In this document: positions 7,846 to 18,050 of the stretch, piece after piece
Numbering within the stretch: position 1 is the stretch's first letter
Layout: each line of letters begins with the position of its first letter
The notes under the pieces: model-generated
What the model was told of the DNA's origin: nothing
The model's input: only the letters and a program-made list of their open reading frames with translations
Databases searched by the model: none
Made by a program: the position numbers and the translations under genes
NCBI GenBank assembly: GCA_024642505.1
Contig: JAHEAZ010000001.1
Span: 1 to 64,000 of the forward strand
From: Gammaproteobacteria bacterium
Lineage (GTDB): Bacteria > Pseudomonadota > Gammaproteobacteria > Steroidobacterales > Steroidobacteraceae
Direction of reading: 5' to 3'
Length of the DNA: 64,000 bases

Positions 7846-9162
7846 ATGCGCTCATTTGCCTTCGTGCTGCTCACCGCCCTCGCGGGCAATGCCCTGGCAG
7901 CTTCGCCAGTGCAGGTCCGCGACCTGCGGATCTGGGCAAGTCCGGACTCCACGCGGCTCGTTCTCGATCTCAGCGAGCCGGTCCGCTACCAGTTGTTCAC
8001 GCTGGCAGGGCCCGATCGCGTCGTGATCGACCTCGAGAAGGCGACGCTGGACGAATCGCGCATCCCGATGCCAACGGCGACCGGGGTGGTTCGCGCCGTG
8101 CGGACCGGGGCGCAGCCAGGCGGCACCCTGCGGGTGGTACTTGACCTCGGGGGCCGGGCCGAGCCCAGGGGGTTCCTGACTACCCCCAATGAGTCCTATG
8201 GCCATCGCCTGGTCGTCGACCTGGTCACCAGCAGCGTGCCGCGGCCGGTTATCGCGCCGCACGCGCCCACCGGCGAGCGAGACCTGGTGGTTGCCGTCGA
8301 CGCCGGACATGGCGGCGAGGACCCCGGCGCCATCGGCAAGGGTGGCACCCGCGAGAAGGACGTGGCCCTGAAGGTGGCGCGGCTGCTCGCCGACCGCATC
8401 AACGGGGAGCCCGGGATGCGTGCGATCCTGACTCGTACCGGCGACTACTTCGTTCCCTTCCGCCAGCGCCTGAAGCGAGCCCGGGACAACCAGGCCGACC
8501 TGTTCGTGTCGGTTCACGCGGACGCATTCGTGAATCGTTCGGTGCGCGGATCTTCGGTGTATGTGCTGTCTTCCGGACGGGCGAGCAGCGAGGCGGCTCG
8601 GTGGCTCGCGGACCGCGAGAACGCCGCCGACCTCATCGGTGGGGTCTCGCTCGACGACAAGGGTGACGTGCTGGCTTCTGTGTTGCTCGATCTCTCTCAG
8701 AATGCCGTCATCAGCGCGAGTCGCGAGGCCGCCGCCAACGTGCTGACCGAACTCGACCGGGTCGGTGACCTGAAGAAGAGCGATGTTCAGCATGCCAGCC
8801 TCATCGTACTGACCTCGCCGGATATTCCGTCGATACTGATCGAGACTGCCTACATATCCAATCCAACGGAAGAGAAGCGGCTCCGGGATCCCGTGCACCA
8901 GGCCCGTGTTGCCACTGCAATACATTCCGGCCTGAGGCGTTACTTCTATGACAATCCACCTCCAGGCACCCGCGTGGCGCGGCTTGCGGCGCTGGAGCGC
9001 GGCAAGCCCCTGCGTCATGTCGTCAGCATCGGGGAGTCGCTGACGGAACTCGCCAGTCGTTACGCGGTCAGTGTGGAGTCGCTGCAGCGCGTGAACAACC
9101 TGGCCGGCAACACGTTGATCGCTGGCACGGTGCTCGAGATACCGGCCGCCAGCGGCACCTGA
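7846..9162 (+). CDS. N-acetylmuramoyl-L-alanine amidase with AMIN and LysM domains (AmiC/AmiB type)
   Basis: Periplasmic zinc amidase that splits septal peptidoglycan during cell separation. A signal peptide (MRSFAFVLLTALAGNALA) precedes an AMIN domain (VRDLRIWASPDSTRLVLDL), then the amidase_3 domain with Zn ligands in VAVDAGHGGEDPGA and SVHADAF and the catalytic Glu in ILIETAYISNP. A LysM module (VVSIGESLTELASRYAVSVE) ends the protein. I chose the ATG at 7846 because it starts a clean signal peptide; an upstream in-frame ATG would add 27 unlikely residues. Length 438 aa. Usually followed by mutL, as here. Confidence 0.93.
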   Translation: MRSFAFVLLTALAGNALAASPVQVRDLRIWASPDSTRLVLDLSEPVRYQLFTLAGPDRVVIDLEKATLDESRIPMPTATGVVRAVRTGAQPGGTLRVVLDLGGRAEPRGFLTTPNESYGHRLVVDLVTSSVPRPVIAPHAPTGERDLVVAVDAGHGGEDPGAIGKGGTREKDVALKVARLLADRINGEPGMRAILTRTGDYFVPFRQRLKRARDNQADLFVSVHADAFVNRSVRGSSVYVLSSGRASSEAARWLADRENAADLIGGVSLDDKGDVLASVLLDLSQNAVISASREAAANVLTELDRVGDLKKSDVQHASLIVLTSPDIPSILIETAYISNPTEEKRLRDPVHQARVATAIHSGLRRYFYDNPPPGTRVARLAALERGKPLRHVVSIGESLTELASRYAVSVESLQRVNNLAGNTLIAGTVLEIPAASGT

Positions 9163-9250
9163 CCGCCTCCGGCAAGAGCGGGGAGCGGGCAGGTTGCCCG
9201 CTGGTCGGGCACACTTGTCTCGGGCCGGGACCATCCAGCACTCCTATCTC

Positions 9251-11005
9251 ATGCCAATCCGTCAATTGCCAGACAACCTGGTCAACCAGATCGCCGCCGG
9301 CGAGGTGGTCGAGCGGCCGGCTTCGGTGGTCAAGGAACTCGTCGAGAATGCGCTGGACGCGGGTGCCTGCCGGGTGGCGGTGGACGTCGAGCGCGGCGGC
9401 ATAGGCCTGGTCAGGGTCCGGGACGACGGCGGAGGAATCGATGCCGACGAGCTGCCGCTCGCACTTGCGCGCCACGCTACCAGCAAGATTGCCTCGCTCG
9501 ACGATCTCGCAGGTGTGAGCTCACTCGGTTTCCGGGGCGAAGCGCTGCCGTCGATTGCCTCCGTTTCGCGACTCACCCTGATCTCGGCGGTCCCTGGCGG
9601 GGGCGCAGTCGAGGTCGAGGCGGTTGACGGAGTGATCTCCGCCCCGCGTCCGTCAGCGCATCCTGCTGGAACGACGGTCGAGGTTCGTGACTTGTTCTAC
9701 AATGTGCCAGCGCGTCGCAAGTTCCTGCGTACCGAGTCGACCGAATACCAGCACGTGTTGCGTACGCTCACCCGGCTGGCCATGTCCCGCTTCGATACCG
9801 GCTTCACCCTGACCCACAACCGGCGTGAGGTCTTTTCACTATCGCCTGCCGGTGAACGGATCAGCCAGGAAGAGCGAATAGCGCGCCTGGTCGGGGCCGA
9901 GTTCATTTCCCATGCCTTGTACATCGAGCACGAGTCTGCCGGGCTCAGGTTGTCCGGCTGGCTTGGCTTGCCGACCTACGCGCGCGGACAGGCAGACCAG
10001 CAGTACCTGTTCGTCAACGGGCGCATGGTCCGTGACCGACTGCTCGGCAATGCAGTCCGGCTCGGCTACCAGGATGTGCTGTACGGAGGTCGCCAGGCCG
10101 CCTATGTCCTGTACCTCGAACTGGACGGCACACAGGTCGACGTAAACGCCCATCCCCAGAAACTGGAACTCAGGTTCAGAGACGGTCGGCACGTGCACGA
10201 CTTCGTCTTCCGTAGCGTGGAGCAGGCGCTGGCGGCCACGCGTCCTGATAGCGCCCACGGCGGTTCGGCCAGCACTGCGTCCTTGCTGGGCCCGACCGGC
10301 CTGTCTCAGGCGGGGCTAGGGCTCGGCGAGCCACGCCCGCCCGCGGGTGCCGGCGACTGGACCAGACTGGCGCAGAACCTTCCATCGGAGCAAGAGACCG
10401 GAGCGGCTGGTGGGGGCGATATGCCTGCGCTCGGTTATGCGCTGGCGCAGCTGCACGGAATCTTCATTATCTCCCAGACTGCGGACGGAATCGTCCTCGT
10501 GGACATGCATGCGGCGCACGAGCGGGTCATCTACGAACGGCTCAAAGCGGGACCCGAGTCCGGGCGCGCCGAGCGGCAGGCGCTGCTGGTGCCCGCGGTG
10601 ATCGCAGTGAACGAGGAGGAAGCAGTCCTTGCCGAGCAGCACGCCGACGAGCTTGCCGAGGCTGGGCTGGTTATCGACCGGCTGGGACCCGAGCGACTCG
10701 CCGTTCGCGAGCTGCCAGCGGTGCTGGCAGGCTGCGATGCGGGGGCACTGCTTCGCGATGCGCTGTCGGACCTCGCTGAGCATGGCGCCACCCACAGGAT
10801 CGTCGAGAAGCAGAACGAGCTGCTCGCGAGCATCGCGTGCCGGGCGGCGGTGCGCGCGCGCCGCAACATGACCTTGGCCGAGATGAACGCCCTGCTGCGC
10901 GAGATGGAGAAGACCGATCGCGCGGACCAATGTAATCACGGCCGGCCGACCTGGACGCGGATATCGCTCGAGGAACTTGACCGGCTGTTCTTGCGCGGCC
11001 GCTGA
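9251..11005 (+). CDS. mutL: DNA mismatch repair protein MutL
   Basis: GHKL ATPase that links MutS to downstream nicking. The N-terminal motifs are textbook: IRQLPDNLVNQIAAGEVVER, VRDDGGGID, ATSKI, SLGFRGEALPSIASV, and GTTVEVRDLFYNVPARRKFL. The C-terminal dimerisation domain has IVLVDMHAAHERVIYERL, the E. coli-like form without the DQHA(X)2E(X)4E endonuclease motif, as expected in an organism using MutH/Dam or neither. Length 584 aa. The linker near residues 330-390 is variable. The miaA start follows 2 nt after the stop. Confidence 0.96.
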   Translation: MPIRQLPDNLVNQIAAGEVVERPASVVKELVENALDAGACRVAVDVERGGIGLVRVRDDGGGIDADELPLALARHATSKIASLDDLAGVSSLGFRGEALPSIASVSRLTLISAVPGGGAVEVEAVDGVISAPRPSAHPAGTTVEVRDLFYNVPARRKFLRTESTEYQHVLRTLTRLAMSRFDTGFTLTHNRREVFSLSPAGERISQEERIARLVGAEFISHALYIEHESAGLRLSGWLGLPTYARGQADQQYLFVNGRMVRDRLLGNAVRLGYQDVLYGGRQAAYVLYLELDGTQVDVNAHPQKLELRFRDGRHVHDFVFRSVEQALAATRPDSAHGGSASTASLLGPTGLSQAGLGLGEPRPPAGAGDWTRLAQNLPSEQETGAAGGGDMPALGYALAQLHGIFIISQTADGIVLVDMHAAHERVIYERLKAGPESGRAERQALLVPAVIAVNEEEAVLAEQHADELAEAGLVIDRLGPERLAVRELPAVLAGCDAGALLRDALSDLAEHGATHRIVEKQNELLASIACRAAVRARRNMTLAEMNALLREMEKTDRADQCNHGRPTWTRISLEELDRLFLRGR

Positions 11006-11007
11006 TC

Positions 11008-11967
11008 GTGGAAGGTCCGGCCATTCTCCTGATGGGTCCGACCGGCGCCGGCAAGACCAATGTTGCGGTCGAGCTGGCCACCAGACTGCCAGTCGAGATC
11101 GTCAGCGTGGATTCCGCAATGGTGTTCCGCGGCCTGGATATTGGCACCGCGAAGCCCGACCTGGCCGTTCGCGCCCGGGCGCCCCATCACCTGGTGGACA
11201 TCCTCGACCCTGCCGAGCGGTATTCGGCCGGGCGGTTCCTCTGCGATGCGCGGGCGGCGATGGTGGGCATTCGACGCCGCGGGCGCATTCCACTGCTTAC
11301 CGGCGGGACCATGCTGTACTTCCGCGCCCTCCAGTCCGGGCTGGCCGAACTACCCACGGCGGATCCCGAGCTCCGCCGCCGCATCGACGAACGGGCGGCT
11401 GCAATGGGTTGGCCGGCCCTTCACGCGGAGCTTGCGGGGCTGGATCCGGCTGCAGCGGCCGGGATCCAGCCAAACGACCGGCAACGGATCCAGCGCGCCC
11501 TGGAGGTCATCGAGCTGACTGGGGAGACGGTCAGCTCACGGCGGCGTGAGAATCTCCGGCGGGCCACCCGGCGAGGTGACCTGAAGCTGATTCTCGCGCC
11601 GGGCGACCGCGAGTCGCTGGCAGCGCGCATCGTCGGTCGATTCGCCCGAATGATGGAACTCGGGCTGCTCGACGAGGTTCGAAGTCTCTACCAGCGCGGC
11701 GACCTGGGGCCGGGGTTGCCGTCCATTCGAGCAGTGGGGTACCGGCAGCTATGGGATCACCTGGAAGGAAAGTGCGCGCTCGAGGAAGCAGCCAGACTGG
11801 CCGTGGTGGCCACGCGGCAGCTCGCCCGCAGGCAGCTGACATGGCTCAGGGCCGAGCCGGAGACGGAATGGTACGACCCCCTTGTTTCGGGCTCGTCGGC
11901 CCAAATAATGAGTCGGGTGGAGTCGTGGCTCAACGCACAGGCAGGTCAGGAAGCCCCCCTGTGTTAA
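11008..11967 (+). CDS. miaA: tRNA dimethylallyltransferase
   Basis: Adds a dimethylallyl group to A37 of tRNAs reading U-starting codons. P-loop LMGPTGAGKTNVAVELA, VSVDSAMVFRGLDIGTAKPD, APHHLVDILDP, LLTGGTMLYFRAL and AVGYRQLWDHLEG are all intact. The GTG start lies 2 nt after mutL, suggesting coupled translation. Length 319 aa. The order mutL-miaA-hfq-hflX is the standard gammaproteobacterial superoperon. Confidence 0.96.
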   Translation: MEGPAILLMGPTGAGKTNVAVELATRLPVEIVSVDSAMVFRGLDIGTAKPDLAVRARAPHHLVDILDPAERYSAGRFLCDARAAMVGIRRRGRIPLLTGGTMLYFRALQSGLAELPTADPELRRRIDERAAAMGWPALHAELAGLDPAAAAGIQPNDRQRIQRALEVIELTGETVSSRRRENLRRATRRGDLKLILAPGDRESLAARIVGRFARMMELGLLDEVRSLYQRGDLGPGLPSIRAVGYRQLWDHLEGKCALEEAARLAVVATRQLARRQLTWLRAEPETEWYDPLVSGSSAQIMSRVESWLNAQAGQEAPLC

Positions 11968-11979
11968 TATTTCAAGCTT

Positions 11980-12002
11980 CGCCGGAGACTTTTTGTCCGG
12001 CG
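11980..12002. other. Hairpin between miaA and hfq
   Basis: CGCCGGA / TCCGGCG forms a 7-bp stem with a 9-nt loop (GACTTTTTG). No T-tract follows on either strand, so this is not a standard terminator. It sits in the 121-nt gap before hfq and may be part of the hfq leader. Confidence 0.35.
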
Positions 12003-12034
12003 ACACAGGTCACAGCACCAAGGAAGGTTGCCTC

Positions 12035-12067
12035 ATGATCCTCGTGTTGGCACAGAAGAATTCTTAG
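12035..12067 (+). CDS. Candidate 10-codon leader peptide upstream of hfq
   Basis: A tiny reading frame MILVLAQKNS with stop TAG begins 7 nt after a strong Shine-Dalgarno AGGAAGG (12021-12027) and ends 21 nt before the hfq ATG. It is too short for composition tests, but a good ribosome binding site, ATG and short spacing to hfq make translation plausible. It could tune hfq translation. It is also possible that the AGGAAGG is coincidence. Confidence 0.3.
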   Translation: MILVLAQKNS

Positions 12068-12088
12068 AAATAACAAGGAGATAACGAG

Positions 12089-12343
12089 ATGGCCAAAGGT
12101 CAGTCGCTGCAGGATCCGTTCCTGAACGCCTTGCGCAAGGAACGCATTCCTGTATCCATCTACCTGGTCAACGGCATCAAGCTTCAGGGCCAGATCGACT
12201 CGTTCGACCAGTTCGTCGTACTGCTCCGGAATACCGTGAGCCAGATGGTCTACAAGCACGCCATCTCGACCGTCGTCCCGGCTCGCAACGTCCGCCTGCC
12301 GTCGCAGGAAGACGGTGAAGTCAAGGAAGGCGAGACGGAGTGA
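12089..12343 (+). CDS. hfq: RNA chaperone Hfq
   Basis: Sm-like hexameric chaperone for sRNA-mRNA pairing. It has [39 protein letters not shown] (Sm1), and [20 protein letters not shown] (Sm2 with the YKHA motif), all nearly identical to E. coli. The C-terminal tail is short and acidic (84 aa in total). AAGGAG sits 8 nt before the ATG. It is followed by hflX after 30 nt. Confidence 0.98.
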   Translation: MAKGQSLQDPFLNALRKERIPVSIYLVNGIKLQGQIDSFDQFVVLLRNTVSQMVYKHAISTVVPARNVRLPSQEDGEVKEGETE

Positions 12344-12373
12344 CATCGCCCCGGTTGGTCACTGGAGGTCTCG

Positions 12374-13714
12374 TTGATCGAACGTCCTGACGCCGGCGAG
12401 CGCGCGGTGCTCGTCCGGCTGGGTCTGGGCGCGCCGGTCAGCGAGGAAGAAATCCGTGAATTCGAGGCGCTGGCGCGGTCCGCCGGCGCCGTTCCGGTGG
12501 CGACTATCACCGGAGCGAGACGGACTCCCGAGCCGCGCTATTTCGTCGGCAGCGGCAAGGCGGAGGAAATCCGTGTGCGGGCCGAGGAAAACGCAGCGGA
12601 GGTCATCCTGGTGGACCATCCCCTGGCACCGAGCCAGGAGCGCAACCTGGAACGACTGACCGGCCGGCGTGTGCTTGACCGTGCCGGCCTGATCCTCGAC
12701 ATATTCGCCCAGCGTGCCCGCAGCGCCGAGGGCAAGCTTGAAGTGGAACTGGCGCAACTGAGGCACCTGTCCACCCGGCTGGTGCGCGGCTGGACCCACC
12801 TCGAGCGGCAAAAGGGGGGCATTGGCCTGCGCGGGCCCGGCGAGACGCAGCTCGAAACCGACCGGCGCCTGCTCGGCCGCCGCATCCGGACGCTCACTGA
12901 GCGACTCGAGGCGCTGGCGCGGCGCCGTGATACCGGCCGAGCGGTCCGCAAGCGGGTGCCCGTGCCGTCCATCGCCCTGGTGGGCTACACCAATGCCGGC
13001 AAATCGACGCTGTTCAACCTGCTGACCGGTAGCGACGCCTATGCGGCTGACCAGTTGTTCGCCACGCTCGATCCGACGGTTCGCCGGCTGAGGTTGCCGC
13101 ATACCCCAGAGATCGTTCTCGCCGACACGGTCGGATTCGTTCGTGACCTGCCGCATGAACTCGTTGCCGCATTCCGTTCCACGCTGCTCGAGGCGCGAGA
13201 CGCCGACCTGCTGATTCACGTCGTCGACGCTTCCGATCCTGAACTGGTGGAGAGGATGGCGCAGGTCGAGGAAGTGCTGGACGGCATTGGGGCGGCGGCC
13301 ATTCCCACGCTGACTGTCTTCAACAAAACCGACCGGGTCGGCGCGGCGGCGCGTATCGAGCGCGACACGGACGGCCAGGCGGTGCGCGTCTGGATGAGCG
13401 CGGCCACCGGAGAGGGCGCGGAACACGTCCGGACCTGCCTGCACGAGCGCTTTGGTGGACTCGCGCGCCGTTTCATCGTGTCGCTCCGCCCCGCCGAGGG
13501 CCGCGCCCGTGCGCGCCTGTACCGGCACGGCCTGGTGCGGCGGGACCTGATTGCGGTTGACGGCGGCTGGAATATCGAGACCGAGGCTTCCCAGGAGGAG
13601 CTCGAGTCGATCTGTGAAAGTGAAGGCATCGACTTTGCAAGCCGCGTTTCGCCTTGTTTGCCCGGTGGGGGCTTCGTAGAATCAGCGCCTGCCGTTGCAG
13701 CCGTGCCGGCGTGA
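12374..13714 (+). CDS. hflX: Ribosome-associated GTPase HflX
   Basis: Rescues or splits stalled ribosomes under stress. The N-terminal domain has YFVGSGKAEEI and LILDIFAQRARSAEGKLEVE, the linker has GGIGLRGPGETQLETDRR, and the GTPase domain has ALVGYTNAGKSTLFNLLTG (G1), ADTVGFVRDLPHELV (G3) and VFNKTDRV (G4). Length 446 aa. The TTG start is supported by GGAGG about 5 nt upstream and by its position just after hfq. The C-terminal domain is complete. Confidence 0.96.
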   Translation: MIERPDAGERAVLVRLGLGAPVSEEEIREFEALARSAGAVPVATITGARRTPEPRYFVGSGKAEEIRVRAEENAAEVILVDHPLAPSQERNLERLTGRRVLDRAGLILDIFAQRARSAEGKLEVELAQLRHLSTRLVRGWTHLERQKGGIGLRGPGETQLETDRRLLGRRIRTLTERLEALARRRDTGRAVRKRVPVPSIALVGYTNAGKSTLFNLLTGSDAYAADQLFATLDPTVRRLRLPHTPEIVLADTVGFVRDLPHELVAAFRSTLLEARDADLLIHVVDASDPELVERMAQVEEVLDGIGAAAIPTLTVFNKTDRVGAAARIERDTDGQAVRVWMSAATGEGAEHVRTCLHERFGGLARRFIVSLRPAEGRARARLYRHGLVRRDLIAVDGGWNIETEASQEELESICESEGIDFASRVSPCLPGGGFVESAPAVAAVPA

Positions 13715-13741
13715 TTTTTACCCTAATTTTGAGCGACCGAT

Positions 13742-14890
13742 ATGCCCTGGAACGACTCCGGCAAGAATGAAAATCCCTGGCAGCGCAAGCCGGAGCAAGG
13801 TCCACCCGACCTTGACGAGGTCGTGCGCAACCTGCAGAAGCGCTTGAAATCGCTGTTCGGTGGCGGCCCGTCGGGGCCGCGACCCGTTGGTAGCGGGCCG
13901 GCGGGCGGCGGGCCGCGAGCGCCAAAGCTGGGCTACCTGGTGCCGATCGTGCTGGCCTTGTGGGGCCTCACCGGCATCTACCAGATCGATGCTGCCGAGC
14001 GCGCCATCATCATGCGCTTCGGCAAGTATGTCAGCACCACTCAGCCCGGGCTGCGCTGGCACTTGCCGTGGCCGATCGAGAAAAAACTGGTCATCAACGT
14101 CGCGGAATTCCGCAGCTTCGAGGAGCGGACGCGGATGCTCACCCAGGACGAGGCGCTGGTGGGGATCAACCTGGCGGTGCAGTACCGCAGGGTCGATCCA
14201 TTGCTGTTCGCCTTCAGCGTGCGCGACCCGGAGGCCACACTGCAGGAAGTCAGCGAGAGCGCAATCCGCGAGATCATTGGCCAGAGCAAGCTGGAGTTCG
14301 TGCTCGAGAAGGGTCGTCAGGAGATCTCCGCCAAGACCAAGGACCTGATCCAGCGGACGATCGCGTCCTACAAGACTGGTATCGAGGTCATCAGTGTCAA
14401 CCTGCAGGACGTAATCGTCCCCGAACAGGTTGCTCCGGCCCAGAAGGACGCGATCAAGGCGCGCGAGGACCGCGATCGCGCCAACCTCGCCGCCCAGACC
14501 TATGCCAACGACATCCTGCCAAGGGCTCGGGGCCTCGCGGCTGCGCAACTTGAGGGCGCGCGCGCTCACCGCGAGCGGGTCGAGGCCGAGGCCGATGGCC
14601 AGACGACGCGCTTTGCCGCGCTGGCCGTTGAGTATGACCGGGCCCCCGAGGTGACGCGCCAGCGCCTGTACCTCGAGACCATGGAGCAGGTGCTGGCCAC
14701 TTCCTCCAAGGTCATCGTCGACACCAAGGGAACCGGCAACCTGCTCTACCTGCCACTCGACAAACTGCTCGAGCAGCGCGGCCAACCGCGTGGCGGCACC
14801 GTGACGATTGAGTCCTCGCCGTCACTGCCGGTCGAGGGCGCCGTCGAACCGGCGAGCCAACCGGACCTGCGCAGCCGGGGAGGGCGTTGA
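13742..14890 (+). CDS. hflK: Membrane protease modulator HflK
   Basis: SPFH-family inner-membrane protein that forms the HflKC cage around FtsH. A Gly/Pro/Asp-rich cytoplasmic N-terminus (MPWNDSGKNENPWQRKPEQG) is followed by one membrane segment (LGYLVPIVLALWGLTGIYQI), then the SPFH domain beginning with ERAIIMRFGKYV. A long charged coiled region (AREDRDRANLAAQTYANDIL) precedes a variable tail. Length 382 aa. hflC follows at 1 nt. Confidence 0.95.
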   Translation: MPWNDSGKNENPWQRKPEQGPPDLDEVVRNLQKRLKSLFGGGPSGPRPVGSGPAGGGPRAPKLGYLVPIVLALWGLTGIYQIDAAERAIIMRFGKYVSTTQPGLRWHLPWPIEKKLVINVAEFRSFEERTRMLTQDEALVGINLAVQYRRVDPLLFAFSVRDPEATLQEVSESAIREIIGQSKLEFVLEKGRQEISAKTKDLIQRTIASYKTGIEVISVNLQDVIVPEQVAPAQKDAIKAREDRDRANLAAQTYANDILPRARGLAAAQLEGARAHRERVEAEADGQTTRFAALAVEYDRAPEVTRQRLYLETMEQVLATSSKVIVDTKGTGNLLYLPLDKLLEQRGQPRGGTVTIESSPSLPVEGAVEPASQPDLRSRGGR

Positions 14891-14891
14891 T

Positions 14892-15758
14892 ATGAATAAT
14901 CGCATTCTCGCCCTGCTGATCGCCGGCGCCGCGGTGTTCGTCGTCGCGTCGAACAGCCTGTTCCAGGTCAACGAAACGGAGCTGGCCATGAAGTTCCGCT
15001 TTGGCGAGATCGTGCGCGCGGACTACGAGCCGGGTCTGCACGTCATGGTGCCTTTCGTGAACAACGTCCGCACCTTCGATCGCCGCGTGCTGACTCGTAA
15101 CTATCCGTCCGAGCAGTTCCTGACCAGCGAAGGAAAGATCCTGAACGTCGACTTCTACGTGAAGTGGCGCATCAGCGACGTGGCCCAGTACTACCAGTCG
15201 ACCAATGGTGACGAGGAGATGGCCGCTCGGCGGTTGGCGGAAATCGTCAAGGACGGTCTCAAGGGCGTGATTGCGCGCCGTACCATCCAGCAGGTCGTGG
15301 CGGCACAGCGTGCCGAATTCATCGGTGACATCCTCGATGTCGCAGGCGAGTCCGTGAGGCAGTTGGGCATCACCCTGGTCGACGTGCGGGTAAAGAAGAT
15401 CGATCTGCCCGACGACGTGCTCGATTCCGTGTTCAACCGCATGCGGCAGGATTTCGCCCGCCAGGCAGCGCAACTGCGCGCAGAAGGTGACGAGCTGGCG
15501 CAGACGGTGCGGGCCGCGGCCGATCGTGAGCGCACGGAGCTGCTGGCGGAGGCGACACGCCAGGCGGAGAAGATTCGCGGCGAGGGTGATGCGACAGCAG
15601 CGGCCATTTATTCAGGCGTGTACAAGCGCCATCCGGAGTTCTACGCCTTCCACCGCAGCCTCGAGGCCTACCGGAAGTCACTGGGCAAGGCCGACGACGT
15701 CATGGTGCTCGCGCCGGATAGCGACTTCTTCCGGTACATGAACAAGCCGGGCCGCTGA
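14892..15758 (+). CDS. hflC: Membrane protease modulator HflC
   Basis: Partner of HflK. A single N-terminal transmembrane segment (ILALLIAGAAVFVVASNSLF) leads into the SPFH domain (VNETELAMKFRFGEIV, YEPGLHVMVPFVNNV). The YPSEQFLTSEGKILNVD and YVKWRISD blocks match HflC. The ATG at 14892 is chosen because it gives the family N-terminus. Length 288 aa. The EGDATAAAIYSGVYKRHPEF motif near the C-terminus is characteristic. Confidence 0.95.
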   Translation: MNNRILALLIAGAAVFVVASNSLFQVNETELAMKFRFGEIVRADYEPGLHVMVPFVNNVRTFDRRVLTRNYPSEQFLTSEGKILNVDFYVKWRISDVAQYYQSTNGDEEMAARRLAEIVKDGLKGVIARRTIQQVVAAQRAEFIGDILDVAGESVRQLGITLVDVRVKKIDLPDDVLDSVFNRMRQDFARQAAQLRAEGDELAQTVRAAADRERTELLAEATRQAEKIRGEGDATAAAIYSGVYKRHPEFYAFHRSLEAYRKSLGKADDVMVLAPDSDFFRYMNKPGR

Positions 15759-15764
15759 GCCGTC

Positions 15765-15962
15765 GTGCAGATCGACTGGCTCGACCTGGCGACTGCGTTC
15801 GCGCTATATCTCGTGATCGAGGGCGTTATGCCTTTCGTGAATCCGCAGGGCACCCGCCGCGTGATGGATCTCTTTTCTCGACTGCCGGACCGGCAACTGC
15901 GTATCGCCGGCCTCGCCAGTATGATCACGGGTGTCCTGCTGTTGTGGGTCGTGCGTTCATGA
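15765..15962 (+). CDS. DUF2065 family small membrane protein (YjeT-like)
   Basis: A 65-aa protein with two predicted membrane segments, ATAFALYLVIEGVMPFVNP and LASMITGVLLLWVVRS, joined by a basic loop. It matches the DUF2065/YjeT family, which in gammaproteobacteria lies between hflC and purA exactly as here. GTG start 6 nt after the hflC stop. Function unknown. Confidence 0.87.
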   Translation: MQIDWLDLATAFALYLVIEGVMPFVNPQGTRRVMDLFSRLPDRQLRIAGLASMITGVLLLWVVRS

Positions 15963-17291
<1,329 letters not shown>

Positions 17292-17346
17292 AAAATGGGA
17301 CAGTCCCCTTTCTTGGGATGCAGGAAAGCGGACTGTCCCCATCTTT
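17292..17346. repeat. REP-like inverted repeat, probable bidirectional terminator
   Basis: Imperfect inverted repeat of about 22 bp with a short loop (GGGATGC): left arm begins AAAATGGGACAGTCCCCTTT and the right arm is its near complement ending GACTGTCCCCATCTTT. T-runs flank both arms on the outgoing strands. It fills the gap between convergent purA and the minus-strand gene that ends at 17351. The core GGGACAGTCCC is shared with the element at 4571. Confidence 0.7.
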
Positions 17347-17350
17347 GTGG

Positions 17351-18037
17351 CTAGTGGCCGCCTGAGAGCAAGCGCTGCATCAGTTCACGTTCGCGTCGCT
17401 CGATGACTGCGAGGAACTCGGTCGCTCCGCCCATTCGCTTGAATGCCGCGTAGCCGCGCTCGAGGAAGTCCTGCAGCTGGCCGTAACCGGCTGCATGGGC
17501 TGGCCCGCGCGCGATTCGAATGGCGATGCCGACCTCCGGCCGCTGCGCCAATGAGTCCAGCAGCCTGCCGATATCGTCCACCAGGGCGATCTGGCGATCT
17601 CGGTCCTCCACCTGTCCGGTCGCCCGGTACGCGACCGCGTAGCTGATCGCATCGGGCTGTCGTTCATCCGTCAGCTGGGCTGCAGTCGCAGCGTCGAGTT
17701 CGATCGTCAGTACGTGCAACTCAAATGCCCGCAGCAGGGCATCCAGCGCGGCGGATGGCAGGAAGCGTTTGAGCTTGTCGAGCGCGCGAATAACCTGTTC
17801 GTCACGATCACTCAGGTCATGGGGACCGTAAAGGTCCGCCAAGAAGAAGTCCACTGCGTCACGGTAGCGTCCGTTCGCACGAAGCTCGGCATAGGTCGCC
17901 GCCAGCCGCCGTGACTGGAAAGAAGCAAGCGCGCGCACCCGCTGCTGCAGGCCCGGCTGACTCGCGGTCCTACCGACGGTCTCGCGGTAACGGGAAACCA
18001 GGTCGTCGAGCCGCTGCCTGACTTGCTCGCGATCCAT
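17351..18037 (-). CDS. Conserved hypothetical protein of a lipid-storage cluster
   Basis: A 228-aa soluble, mostly helical protein rich in Arg and Leu. A recognisable core is DAVDFFLADLYGPHDLSDRD, then LDKLKRFLPSAALDAL, and a C-terminal LQDFLERGYAAFKRMGG; I recall similar FFL-x-LYGP-x-D proteins in other proteobacteria but know no assigned function. No signal peptide, membrane segment or catalytic motif is visible. It starts 13 nt after the patatin-like gene, so the two are probably co-transcribed, which hints at a role beside lipid handling. Confidence 0.7.
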   Translation of the reverse strand: MDREQVRQRLDDLVSRYRETVGRTASQPGLQQRVRALASFQSRRLAATYAELRANGRYRDAVDFFLADLYGPHDLSDRDEQVIRALDKLKRFLPSAALDALLRAFELHVLTIELDAATAAQLTDERQPDAISYAVAYRATGQVEDRDRQIALVDDIGRLLDSLAQRPEVGIAIRIARGPAHAAGYGQLQDFLERGYAAFKRMGGATEFLAVIERRERELMQRLLSGGH

Positions 18038-18050
18038 GCCGCTGCTGGAG

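Noticed and set aside
7852-9234. Minus-strand open frame of 460 codons opposite the amidase gene
   Set aside because: Antisense artefact of GC-rich codons; the amidase motifs are on the plus strand.
9251-11005. MutL considered as an endonuclease-type enzyme
   Set aside because: The DQHA(X)2E(X)4E motif is absent and the E. coli-like DMHAAHERV segment is present instead.
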